The notes: a model not told the origin generated them from the letters alone. A stretch of 10,622 nucleotides of DNA from Flammeovirgaceae bacterium (GCA_947457025.1 CANGUI010000039.1:1-10622); one strand, 5' to 3'; numbered from the stretch's first letter, positions 1 to 6,854 are shown. Numbers and translations: made by a program.

Positions 1-563
1 ACGATGATGTGAATAAAAGCCAGGGCCCTTGGTTGAATGAGTTTCCGCAAGCGGCCGGCCAGATAGGCCTTCAGGATATCGGTAACAAAGACAGTGCCCA
101 AAAGAGCGATGAAGAAAACCAGGTACTCGCGATGCGTGGTGTAGCCATAGTTTACCGATGCCGCGCTGATCGTGGCTAACCAAAAAAGAAGCACCATGGG
201 GCTCAGCCCGTTAATCACGAAGCCTTTGGCGATGAAGCGGAGGTGACCCCGGGGAGCCACCGTTTCGGTCAGCACAAACTTCCGGCGGCTTTTCACGGCG
301 AGGTGATAGACTCCGAAACCGATCAACACCACTCCTCCTATCAGCGCAAGGTACTTCCTGGCCTCGGGCTGTTGAAGCAACTGTGCCAACCCGAAGTAGC
401 CAATTGCTACGTACAGGATGTCGCTAAGCGATACCCCCAGGCATACGAGAACACCCTTCGAAAAACCTTTCTCTAAACTGGTTTGAATGATGGCGAAGAA
501 AACTGGCCCGATCAGAAACGCGAGCACTATACCCAGTTCAATACCGTGCCGGATAATCTGCAT
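1..563 (-). CDS. LysE/RhtB-family amino acid exporter (partial, C-terminus outside window)
   Basis: This is a membrane exporter of the LysE/RhtB/CadD superfamily, whose members export amino acids or small metabolites from the cytoplasm. I translated it by hand: 187 residues are visible, the frame is open to the left edge, and the C-terminus is missing. The first helix carries the family signature: a GP pair at residues 19-20, then G33, G37 and G43, and an SD pair at 47-48 before ILY. A second conserved patch, INGLSPMVLLFW (117-128), matches the family's loop where NP is more usual. Hydrophobic segments lie at about 8-28, 36-62, 72-90, 115-135 and 147-168. The ATG at 563-561 overlaps the TGA of the upstream GH3 gene by one base, so the two are probably translationally coupled. 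The substrate cannot be read from sequence. Family assignment is firm; amino acid specificity is unknown. Confidence 0.85.
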   Translation of the reverse strand, partial: MQIIRHGIELGIVLAFLIGPVFFAIIQTSLEKGFSKGVLVCLGVSLSDILYVAIGYFGLAQLLQQPEARKYLALIGGVVLIGFGVYHLAVKSRRKFVLTETVAPRGHLRFIAKGFVINGLSPMVLLFWLATISAASVNYGYTTHREYLVFFIALLGTVFVTDILKAYLAGRLRKLIQPRALAFIHII

Positions 564-2104
564 CAATTCGAATTAGCCAGAAATTTTTTCCACTCCTCCA
601 GTTGTGTTTTGTTCATCACCCGGGGGAATTTATTCTGCCCGCCCTGCTTGCCCTTAATTCTCATCCACTCGTAGAATTTCTCAAGGGGCAACACGTCTAC
701 CACAACTTCGCGGAGCGCAGCGGTCCGTTCCACCGCATAGTCGTCATTGAGATCTTTCAGGTAGAAATCCAGCCGGTCGCGCAACTTACTCGCGTCCACC
801 TGGTGGTCAGTACCCACGTACCAGTGATGGGCGAACAGGGTGCCGTGGGGTATGCCGCTCACGGTAAACTCATTGATCTCCACATTCAATTCCGTGGAAA
901 CCAGTTCAATGGCTTTGTTCATGTTATCAACCGACAAGTGCTCGCCACACAAACTCAGGAAATGTTTGGTGCGTCCGGTGATCACAATTTCAGACTCCTC
1001 CAGGGACGTGAATTTGATGATATCGCCAATCAGGTACCGCCATGCACCTGCACAGGTAGACAGCAGGAGCGCATACTCGGCACCCTCCTGTACTTCCTCG
1101 ATCAGGAGCGTTTCCGCATCAGGTTTGATTTCGCCGGTGGGCAGGAAATTTTTTTCATTGAAGGGTACGAACTCATAGAAAATACCATTGTTGAGCACCA
1201 ACCGCATGCTTTTACGCTTGGGCAGAGCCTGATAGGCGATGAAGCCCTCGGAGGCCAGATAAGTCTCAATATATTCGATCGGGTGCCCGAGCAATTTTTC
1301 GAAACTCTTGCGGTAGGGATCCAGCGACACGCCGCCGTGTACGTACACCTGCAGGTTGGGCCAGATCTCGTGTATGTGCTTCACCTGGTGGTGGTCGATG
1401 ATCCGTTCGAGCAAAATCTGCAACCAGGCTGGTACCCCCACGATGATGCCGATATCCCATTGGCGGGCATTTTCGGTAATCTCCTTTAATTTGCGTTCCC
1501 AATCGCGTGTACGGGCGATTTTTTTGCCTGGTTTATAAAAGTGCTGGAACCAAAAAGGAAGGCGGGCAGCCTGAATACCCGAGAGGTCACCTTCAAAATA
1601 ATGACCACGCCGGTTGAGGTGCGTGCTGCCACCAATCATTAAAATACCCTTCCCAAAAAATTCATCAGGTAAATCGTACTTGGAGAGACTTAGTATCTGG
1701 CGGATGCTGGTGCGTTGAATGGCTTTCGTCATTTCCTTGGTAACCGGAATATATTTTGACGACGCCTCTGAGGTGCCCGAACTGAGCGCAAAGTATTTGA
1801 TACGCCCGGGCCAGCATACGTTCTTTGCCCCCTTCTGCGCCAGATGCCACCACTCTTTGTAGATCTTATTGTAATCGTGAATGGGCACGTGCTCGCGGAA
1901 CCGGTTGTAGAAATGGCGGTTGCCCCGGCGGAAGAAAGTCAGGATCTCCGAAAAGTTGTAGTACTTGCCAAACTCGGTGCCGTTGGCCTCGATGAGCAAT
2001 TTTTTCAGTTCCAGTTTCTGGAGTTCCATGGGCGCAGAATATTCCTGCTCCAGGCTTTCGCGAAGTTTTATCCCTTTCTTTAATAATGTACCCAGGATGG
2101 CCAT
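563..2104 (-). CDS. GH3-family acyl-acid amido synthetase (GH3 auxin-responsive promoter family)
   Basis: A 513-residue adenylate-forming enzyme of the GH3 family. In plants these ATP-dependent enzymes join carboxylic acids such as indole acetate or jasmonate to amino acids; the bacterial substrates are not established. Visible motifs are the ATP/AMP loop SSGTSEASS (108-116), ETYLASEGF (280-288), YLIGDIIKF (357-365) and a C-terminal lysine loop GGQNKFPRV (488-496) equivalent to the plant NQYKxPR segment. Length is close to the 500-600 residues usual for the family. The frame stays open upstream to 2551, but I chose the ATG at 2104 because the homologous sequence starts there (MAILGTLLKK) and the upstream part lies antisense to yggS. 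Its stop overlaps the start of the LysE-family exporter. It is divergent from yggS, with 36 bases between the start codons. Family assignment is confident; the reaction in this organism is inferred. Confidence 0.93.
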   Translation of the reverse strand: MAILGTLLKKGIKLRESLEQEYSAPMELQKLELKKLLIEANGTEFGKYYNFSEILTFFRRGNRHFYNRFREHVPIHDYNKIYKEWWHLAQKGAKNVCWPGRIKYFALSSGTSEASSKYIPVTKEMTKAIQRTSIRQILSLSKYDLPDEFFGKGILMIGGSTHLNRRGHYFEGDLSGIQAARLPFWFQHFYKPGKKIARTRDWERKLKEITENARQWDIGIIVGVPAWLQILLERIIDHHQVKHIHEIWPNLQVYVHGGVSLDPYRKSFEKLLGHPIEYIETYLASEGFIAYQALPKRKSMRLVLNNGIFYEFVPFNEKNFLPTGEIKPDAETLLIEEVQEGAEYALLLSTCAGAWRYLIGDIIKFTSLEESEIVITGRTKHFLSLCGEHLSVDNMNKAIELVSTELNVEINEFTVSGIPHGTLFAHHWYVGTDHQVDASKLRDRLDFYLKDLNDDYAVERTAALREVVVDVLPLEKFYEWMRIKGKQGGQNKFPRVMNKTQLEEWKKFLANSN

Positions 2105-2111
2105 ATTTTTG
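2104..2111 (+). promoter_or_regulatory. Candidate -7 element for yggS-DUF423
   Basis: TATTTTTG matches TAnnTTTG exactly and ends 29 bases before the yggS ATG. It overlaps the first base of the GH3 start codon, so it would face the candidate GH3 promoter at 2129-2136 within the same 36-base divergent gap. No clear TTTG is seen at the -33 position, so the call is tentative. Confidence 0.3.
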
Positions 2112-2128
2112 CGAGCATAAGAATGTGC

Positions 2129-2136
2129 CAAAGTTA
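2129..2136 (-). promoter_or_regulatory. Candidate -7 element for the GH3-LysE operon
   Basis: On the minus strand TAACTTTG is an exact match to the Bacteroidota -7 consensus TAnnTTTG. It lies 24 bases upstream of the GH3 ATG, which would give a short leader of about 15-20 bases. I see no well-spaced -33 TTTG: the nearest one is only 12 bases away. An 8-base match with two free positions can arise by chance. Confidence 0.35.
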
Positions 2137-2140
2137 GAGA

Positions 2141-2821
2141 ATGGATATCAAAACTAACATGGATTTGTTGAACCGGGAACTGCGCCCGGCCGGGGTGCGC
2201 CTGGTGGCTGTCAGTAAGACACACGCACCAGAACGCATTCGGGAAGCATACGAAGCCGGTCAGCGGATTTTCGGCGAAAACCAAGTGCAGGAGCTTGTGC
2301 CCAAGTACGAAGCCCTCCCAAAGGATATCGAATGGCATCTGATCGGTCATCTGCAAACCAACAAGGTTAAATACATCGTGCCCTTCGTGAGCCTGATTCA
2401 TGCGGTGGACAGTCTGAAGTTGCTTCAGGAAATCAACAAACAAGGCGGTAAGATCAACCGCGTTGTGCCCTGCCTGTTGCAGGTGTATATCGCACAGGAA
2501 GAAACCAAATACGGCTGGGACCGTGCGGAACTTTTGGCAGCTGTGCAGCAAGGCCTCTTCCGAGACTTGCCGTTTGTTGACATCCGGGGCTTAATGGGCG
2601 TGGCCTCGCTTACCGATCATGTCGGGCAAATCGAGGCGGAGATGCAATTGCTGGAGGATCTGTTTTATGAATTACAACACCTGACCCTGCCGGCGAATAT
2701 GAAGATGAAAGAGTTATCCCTCGGCATGAGCTCGGACTACCGGATTGCGATGCGGCACGGCACCACGCTCGTTCGCCTTGGCAGTGCCATCTTTGGAAAC
2801 CGAAATTATCCAAAACCATGA
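2141..2821 (+). CDS. yggS: YggS/PLPBP-family pyridoxal phosphate-binding protein
   Basis: A 226-residue cytoplasmic protein of the YggS/PROSC family. Members bind PLP on a single-domain TIM barrel related to alanine racemase, have no known catalytic activity, and act in PLP homeostasis. Visible motifs are AVSKTH with the PLP-binding lysine K26, IFGENQVQE (43-51), HLIGHLQTNK (66-75), GLMGVAS (150-156), the phosphate-binding GMSSDY (195-200) and LVRLGSAIFG (210-219). Length is typical. The first ATG (2141) is used; a second in-frame ATG at 2159 would also leave K26 in place. The stop overlaps the ATG of the DUF423 gene (ATGA at 2818-2821), so the two are probably one transcriptional unit. Assignment is very secure from motifs. 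Confidence 0.95.
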   Translation: MDIKTNMDLLNRELRPAGVRLVAVSKTHAPERIREAYEAGQRIFGENQVQELVPKYEALPKDIEWHLIGHLQTNKVKYIVPFVSLIHAVDSLKLLQEINKQGGKINRVVPCLLQVYIAQEETKYGWDRAELLAAVQQGLFRDLPFVDIRGLMGVASLTDHVGQIEAEMQLLEDLFYELQHLTLPANMKMKELSLGMSSDYRIAMRHGTTLVRLGSAIFGNRNYPKP

Positions 2822-3204
2822 CCGCCCGTACCCTCTGGCTGGCCGCCGCCTGCCTCGGTTTTCTGGGCGTGGCACTCGGTGCGTTTGGAGCCCACGCACT
2901 GAAAGAAAGACTCATCGCCGCTGGTCGCACAGAAACGTTCGAATTAGCAGTCCGGTATCTGACGTATCACGCACTGGCTCTTTTTGCCATCGGATTTTTG
3001 GCTGACCGATGGCCGGGTGCGGCAGTGCCTGTGGCGGGCTTGTTGCAACTGGCCGGGGTTTTGTTATTCAGTTCGAGTCTCCTGCTGCTGGCTTTGTTTG
3101 AATGGCGGGGCCTGGCGCTGGTTACTCCCATCGGGGGCGTTCTAATGCTTGCTGGCTGGGCGCTGTTGATTTACACGGTCGCAAGCGGGAAGCAAAAAAG
3201 CTGA
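2818..3204 (+). CDS. DUF423 (YgdD-like) small integral membrane protein
   Basis: A 128-residue inner-membrane protein of the DUF423 family, whose function is unknown. Four hydrophobic segments are visible at about 6-27, 43-62, 69-94 and 99-122. The family's characteristic GAFGAHAL motif lies at 21-28, followed by a short polar helix with KERL, and a conserved TYHALALF at 49-56. The length fits the family. It starts inside the yggS stop codon (4-base overlap), so its translation is probably coupled to yggS. The gene converges on pyrE with 21 bases between stop codons, and I see no strong terminator in that gap. The family call is secure; no function can be assigned. Confidence 0.92.
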   Translation: MTARTLWLAAACLGFLGVALGAFGAHALKERLIAAGRTETFELAVRYLTYHALALFAIGFLADRWPGAAVPVAGLLQLAGVLLFSSSLLLLALFEWRGLALVTPIGGVLMLAGWALLIYTVASGKQKS

Positions 3205-3225
3205 GGAGCTCTACCCCGCTGGAAT

Positions 3226-3873
3226 TCAACTCCAATGTGCCGGATCCAGACGCCAACTCTTAATATAGATCAGATCATCGGCAGAAACATACTGCATGGC
3301 AACCGCTTCCTCCAGCAGCGTATCAAAGTCGGAGAGCACCACCAGCGGCACGCGCGCAGCTGCGAAGGCTCGCTCGGCTTCCGGAAAGCCGTATGTAAAA
3401 ATGGCGACCATGCCCACCACGCTAAACCCGGCATCTCGCAATGCCTCGGCCGCTTTCAGGGAACTGCCTCCTGTAGAAACGAGGTCCTCTACGAGTACAA
3501 CCCGTTGGCCACGAGTGATCTTGCCTTCGATCAGATTACCCATGCCATGGTCTTTGGGTTTGGGGCGCACATACACATACGGTAGGTGAAGCGCGTCGGC
3601 CACCAAAGCGCCCTGCGGAACCCCGGCTGTTGCCACTCCGGCAATGCACGCCGCTTCGGGAAAATAGTGCCTTACACACCCAACAAGTGCTTCTTTGATG
3701 GACCGGCGAATATCGGGATAGGAAAGAGCAAGCCGGTTATCGCAATATACGGGCGACTTCCAGCCGGAACTCCAGGTAAACGGTTTTTGATGATTGATAC
3801 GAATAGCTTCGATTTGCAGCAACTGCCGGGCAACCGCGCCCGCCGTGGCACCGTGGGTGGTAATAAAAGGCAT
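3226..3873 (-). CDS. pyrE: Orotate phosphoribosyltransferase (PyrE)
   Basis: This enzyme converts orotate and PRPP to orotidine 5'-phosphate, the fifth step of de novo pyrimidine synthesis, in the cytoplasm. With the start at 3873 the protein is 215 residues, normal for bacterial OPRTases. The PRPP-binding signature VVLVEDLVSTGGSS (125-138) is intact. The flexible catalytic loop RPKPKDHGMGNLIEG (103-117) carries the expected lysines, and the N-terminal FTWSSGWKSPVYCDNR (32-47) is the orotate/PRPP-side motif. The frame is open 24 codons further upstream, but that extension has no family resemblance and the ATG at 3873-3871 gives the normal N-terminus. It is divergent from the Nudix gene at 3954, with 80 bases between start codons, and converges on DUF423. 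Essentially certain. Confidence 0.96.
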   Translation of the reverse strand: MPFITTHGATAGAVARQLLQIEAIRINHQKPFTWSSGWKSPVYCDNRLALSYPDIRRSIKEALVGCVRHYFPEAACIAGVATAGVPQGALVADALHLPYVYVRPKPKDHGMGNLIEGKITRGQRVVLVEDLVSTGGSSLKAAEALRDAGFSVVGMVAIFTYGFPEAERAFAAARVPLVVLSDFDTLLEEAVAMQYVSADDLIYIKSWRLDPAHWS

Positions 3874-3909
3874 GAGGGGCAATTTAGCGGTAAAAAACCC
3901 AACATTCCA

Positions 3910-3940
3910 TTTGACCCTTTCCGAATAATTTATGTTTTTG
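3910..3940 (+). promoter_or_regulatory. Candidate promoter for the Nudix gene at 3954
   Basis: A TTTG (3910-3913) is followed after 17 bases by TATGTTTTTG (3931-3940). This resembles the Bacteroidota -33 TTTG and -7 TAnnTTTG pair, but the -7 box is imperfect, with two extra T residues before the G. It would start transcription only a few bases before the ATG at 3954. The 80-base gap must also hold the pyrE promoter, for which I see no convincing match. Confidence 0.33.
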
Positions 3941-3953
3941 CACAACGGGTTTC

Positions 3954-4637
3954 ATGAACGTATTTATTAACGACATCCCGATTCGGATTCTGCGTCCGGG
4001 CGAGCAGCCTGACCCCGGTGAATACAATTACCTGATCGATGCGCGCAAAGAATCCATCACCAAAGCCGGGCTGATCCACCACGTTTGGGTCAATCATGCC
4101 GATACCCACCACCTGGACGTGATCCTCGACCTGATCAACTCCAAGGTGCCCTCCCACCTCCTGTCGCTCTGGATTACGGCCGAAGACTACCGGTTTCTGA
4201 AGGTTTACCTCAAACGGAAATTCAAAGTAGTAAAGGCTGCCGGCGGATTGATCCAAAAGAAAGACCGCTTTTTGATGATTTACCGCATGAAGAAGTGGGA
4301 CTTGCCGAAAGGCAAAAAAGACCCCGGTGAAAAGGCGCTCCAAACGGCCGCGCGTGAGGTGCAGGAGGAATGCAACGTGTCGGTGAAAGTAGGCCGAAAA
4401 ATATGCACCACCTGGCACACCTACACGATGAATAAAAACGTGATGCTTAAGCAGACAAAGTGGTTTCTGATGGAGGTGGCAGATGACACACGAATGAAGC
4501 CGAGTCTGTCGGAAGGCATCGAAGAACTGCGCTGGATGACGCGCAAAGAGGTCTACCACGCGCTGGAGAATTCCTACAAATCCATTCAGTTTGTTTTCGA
4601 GGAGTTTTACCGGAAAACCGACACCGTAAAAGGCTGA
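3954..4637 (+). CDS. Nudix hydrolase with an unrecognised N-terminal domain
   Basis: A 227-residue cytoplasmic protein. The C-terminal part, from about residue 92, is a Nudix domain, a fold that hydrolyses nucleoside diphosphates linked to another group. The Nudix box runs from G120 through E126 to REVQEECNV (134-142). The catalytic RE..EE residues are all present, while the usual glycine near the end is Asn141. The substrate-side WDLPKGK precedes the box, as in ADP-ribose or diadenosine-polyphosphate type enzymes, but the substrate cannot be deduced. The first ~90 residues, an alpha/beta-looking stretch ending at LWITAEDYRFLKVYLKRKF, are not part of a Nudix fold and I do not recognise them. 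The gene lies between pyrE and coaD, which are encoded on the opposite strand. Nudix assignment is firm; function is open. Confidence 0.9.
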   Translation: MNVFINDIPIRILRPGEQPDPGEYNYLIDARKESITKAGLIHHVWVNHADTHHLDVILDLINSKVPSHLLSLWITAEDYRFLKVYLKRKFKVVKAAGGLIQKKDRFLMIYRMKKWDLPKGKKDPGEKALQTAAREVQEECNVSVKVGRKICTTWHTYTMNKNVMLKQTKWFLMEVADDTRMKPSLSEGIEELRWMTRKEVYHALENSYKSIQFVFEEFYRKTDTVKG

Positions 4638-4679
4638 CGCATGGCCGTACGGCCAAATGCCCGTATGGCTGGTGCAGCC
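4632..4679. terminator. Large hairpin between convergent Nudix and coaD genes
   Basis: A 9-base-pair stem (4644-4652 with 4661-4669, one G-T pair) closes an 8-base loop. It can extend outward, with two single-base bulges, to pair 4632-4636 with 4675-4679, giving an imperfect stem of about 19 pairs that overlaps the Nudix stop codon. The left arm also contains the perfect 14-base palindrome TGGCCGTACGGCCA (4642-4655). It sits in the 47-base gap between two convergent genes and could act in both directions. No T-tract follows on either strand, so it is not a canonical intrinsic terminator. Confidence 0.45.
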
Positions 4680-4684
4680 GAAAT

Positions 4685-5140
4685 TCAGAGTGAGTACGGC
4701 AGGTAAGCGCTGACATCGCCGCCATAGCGGTGTACCTCGCGCACGATGGATGAATTGATCGCGGCGAGCGTTGGCGAGGTAATCAGAAACACCGATTCCA
4801 TGTTTCGGTTCAGGTCGCGATTGACCTGCGAGATGGTGTTTTCGTACTCAAAGTCAGTGGTGTTGCGCAGGCCGCGAAGCAGATATGACGCACCCTTCTT
4901 GCGGGCAAAAGTGGCCGTCAGTTCGGAGTATGTCTCCACACTGATCTGCGGATAGGTACGAAACGTCTGGCGGATGCATCCCAGCATGAACTCAATCTCG
5001 AAATAGCGCGTGTTTTTTTTACTGTTGTACCCAATCGCGATGACAATTTCATCAAACAGCGAAAGGCCGCGCAGGACAATGTCTTCGTGCCCCTTGGTGA
5101 ACGGATCGAACGAACCCGGAAAAAGCGCTACCCGTTTCAC
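4685..5140 (-). CDS. coaD: Phosphopantetheine adenylyltransferase (CoaD)
   Basis: Transfers AMP from ATP to 4'-phosphopantetheine to make dephospho-CoA, the penultimate step of coenzyme A synthesis. The 151-residue protein has the nucleotidyltransferase signature GSFDPFTKGH (9-18), with the TxGH motif at 15-18, the conserved LLRGLRNTTDFEYE segment (87-100) and the C-terminal INSSIVRE (128-135) equivalent to ISSTxVRE. The start is a GTG (5140-5138) that overlaps the TGA of the upstream DUF3822 gene by three bases of a GTGA, indicating translational coupling. No alternative ATG would keep the N-terminal strand MKRVALFPGSFDP. It is the last gene of a minus-strand row and ends next to the convergent-gene hairpin at 4632-4679. 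Assignment is essentially certain. Confidence 0.96.
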   Translation of the reverse strand: MKRVALFPGSFDPFTKGHEDIVLRGLSLFDEIVIAIGYNSKKNTRYFEIEFMLGCIRQTFRTYPQISVETYSELTATFARKKGASYLLRGLRNTTDFEYENTISQVNRDLNRNMESVFLITSPTLAAINSSIVREVHRYGGDVSAYLPYSL

Positions 5141-6012
5141 GCCTCGAAATAGTAGGCCGAGAACAAGTCAAAATAATGGTGATCCTGCACTTCATCGAAC
5201 ACAAAACCGAACCGAAGCAATGACGGCCGTGCGCCAAATGAAACATTTTTAATGTACTTAACAAACTCGTCGTAATGCGGCGAGTTACGGCCTATGTACC
5301 CCCAGAGCACGATACTGTTCTTCTGTTGATCTAAACCCAGCACTGACATCACCATGACGATATACTTCACATAATCAGAAAACTGCTTGATCGGAAACTG
5401 GTTATAATAAACCAACTGGCCCTGTTGATGAAAGAGCACGTGCAGCTTAAACCGATCGACATAGATGAAAACCGGCAATTCGGGCGCGGGAATCGCAGCT
5501 GTTCCGCGGATCAGGGCAGCAGACTGGTGAACGAACCGAACACCCGTGCGCTGATAGGTTTTTTGAAAGAGCTGAAATAACTCCAGTTGTATCGCAAATA
5601 CAGTTACGATACCCTGCGACTGACAATGGACATACACTTCAGCTGAAGGATCCAACACGGCGTTAAGTGCGAGGTAGTCGGCTTTCGCTTCTTCCAGAAA
5701 AAGGCTTTCGGGTACTTGCACAAATTTATTGTGCTTGAAACTGATGGTAACCGACTTCCAGAAACCCGCTGTTGCCAAGGGATGCGATTCCAACAGATCT
5801 TCCACCACTTGGTTGTGCTGCGCTTGCCCTTCAACTTCCGAGAAGACGTAGTCTTCCAGCAGCACTGCTTTGTGCTGGGCATCGATCACTAAAAACTGGA
5901 GATCTCTGGCCCCAATTTGTACGATCAGCGAGTACGTGTGCAGCAGATCTTCATCCAGCAGGTCGTCTTTTACCTTCTTGATTAACTTATAGGATGCGAC
6001 TGCCGGTTGCAC
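5137..6012 (-). CDS. DUF3822 family protein (possible actin-like fold)
   Basis: A 291-residue soluble protein recognised as DUF3822, a family confined mainly to Bacteroidota and commonly beside coaD. No catalytic motif is established. Two similar beta-rich blocks are visible: YSLIVQIGARDLQFLVID (27-44) with LLEDYVFSEVE (51-61), and LPVFIYVDRFKLHVLF (179-194) with QLVYYNQFPI (199-208). Each has a strand pair around a D/G turn like the phosphate loops of actin/Hsp70/PilM-type ATPases, though the canonical DxGxxxT residues are degenerate. From memory, a structural-genomics structure of a Bacteroides member was described as actin-like; I could not check this. The start is GTG at 6012-6010, with an in-frame TAA just upstream. 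It lies 9 bases after the membrane-protein gene and overlaps coaD by 4 bases. Family is confident, role unknown. Confidence 0.85.
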   Translation of the reverse strand: MQPAVASYKLIKKVKDDLLDEDLLHTYSLIVQIGARDLQFLVIDAQHKAVLLEDYVFSEVEGQAQHNQVVEDLLESHPLATAGFWKSVTISFKHNKFVQVPESLFLEEAKADYLALNAVLDPSAEVYVHCQSQGIVTVFAIQLELFQLFQKTYQRTGVRFVHQSAALIRGTAAIPAPELPVFIYVDRFKLHVLFHQQGQLVYYNQFPIKQFSDYVKYIVMVMSVLGLDQQKNSIVLWGYIGRNSPHYDEFVKYIKNVSFGARPSLLRFGFVFDEVQDHHYFDLFSAYYFEA

Positions 6013-6021
6013 GGGATTGGA

Positions 6022-6831
6022 TTATTCCCAATTTCCTGCCGTAGAAACGTCTGTTCTGGAACCAAAGCGCAGCGGCTTGCGCGCTTTTTGCTCGTTCGAT
6101 TCTTTCCGGCTCGGATTATCAGGTTTGGGATCGCGCACCTCAATGACTTGAACCATCAATCCCGACTTATCCACTTTACTAACGAAGATTTCAAACTTTT
6201 CTTCCGAATCCGGCTTAAAGCCGATACGTGAGAGGTCGATGTTCGGGTTAAACTGGTAGCGGGAGTAGTTGATCAATATTTGTCCTTTTTTCAATTCCTC
6301 GCCCGGGGCCACATCGGTCAGGTTATCGATCACACCTTCCTCAGGAAAGGGTGGCTGCTTTTCGGTGCCTCCGACATTGATGCGGTAAGCCTTCATGTTG
6401 CGGATGACGTTATCGCCCACTTTTACATTGTACCCGGCAAACGTGCCATTATCCGCTGCGCTGAGGGTGAAATTCTTTTTAAAAATACGCTCCTTGGCCG
6501 ACACGAAACCGAGGGTGTCAAAGCTCACTTTTACTTCCTCGCCGCCGTATGCCTTTTGGATGATAGTCTCTTTCCGTTCGATGATGGGTACCTGACCGTT
6601 TTGGATAAAGGAAGAAAGCGAGTCCCAGTTGGCCGTGTAGCGACCATTTACTTCATTGAAAACGATCTGCGCTTCGCGAATAAGTTTCAACCGCTCAATC
6701 ACGGCGTTTTCTTTGGATTCGATCGCTTTGCGGTCGTCAATCACTTTTTCAACGCTTGAATACAGATAGACGAACATTCCGATACTGATCACAAGCAGCA
6801 CAACCGTTAAAACTTTAGTCAGGGCATTCAT
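6022..6831 (-). CDS. Single-pass membrane protein with pseudopilin-like segment (function unknown)
   Basis: A 269-residue protein that I do not recognise as a named family. After a six-residue cytoplasmic start it has one membrane helix (about 7-24), then a charged, probably coiled-coil helix (27-55). Next comes the segment IREAQIVFNEVNGRYTANWD (51-70), which reads like the region after the helix in type II pseudopilins and related periplasmic proteins (AQ..F....GRY...WD.L). A beta-rich domain spans about 100-235, and the tail (236-269) is rich in K, R, P and S. There is no prepilin peptidase site (G|FTLxE), so it is not a classic pilin. The frame is open to 7005, but the ATG at 6831 places the membrane helix at the N-terminus and avoids a 117-base overlap with the next gene. 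It precedes DUF3822 by 9 bases, indicating one operon. Confidence 0.75.
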   Translation of the reverse strand: MNALTKVLTVVLLVISIGMFVYLYSSVEKVIDDRKAIESKENAVIERLKLIREAQIVFNEVNGRYTANWDSLSSFIQNGQVPIIERKETIIQKAYGGEEVKVSFDTLGFVSAKERIFKKNFTLSAADNGTFAGYNVKVGDNVIRNMKAYRINVGGTEKQPPFPEEGVIDNLTDVAPGEELKKGQILINYSRYQFNPNIDLSRIGFKPDSEEKFEIFVSKVDKSGLMVQVIEVRDPKPDNPSRKESNEQKARKPLRFGSRTDVSTAGNWE

Positions 6832-6854
6832 TGTTGGGTTCAGGTTTAAGCCTG

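Noticed and set aside
602..1489. A 295-codon open frame on the plus strand inside the GH3 gene.
   Set aside because: It is the antisense shadow of a clear GH3 coding sequence. The translation has no recognisable domain and composition typical of a shadow frame.
2105..2551. The GH3 reading frame stays open for 149 more codons upstream, antisense to yggS.
   Set aside because: The encoded stretch has no GH3-like features, and yggS on the opposite strand is unmistakable. The normal GH3 N-terminus begins at 2104.
3874..3945. N-terminal extension of PyrE by 24 residues.
   Set aside because: The extension does not resemble any OPRTase N-terminus, and the ATG at 3873 gives the expected length of 215 residues.
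6280..6759. A 159-codon plus-strand open frame inside the membrane-protein gene.
   Set aside because: The minus-strand frame has a coherent membrane helix, coiled-coil and operon spacing; the plus frame has none of these.
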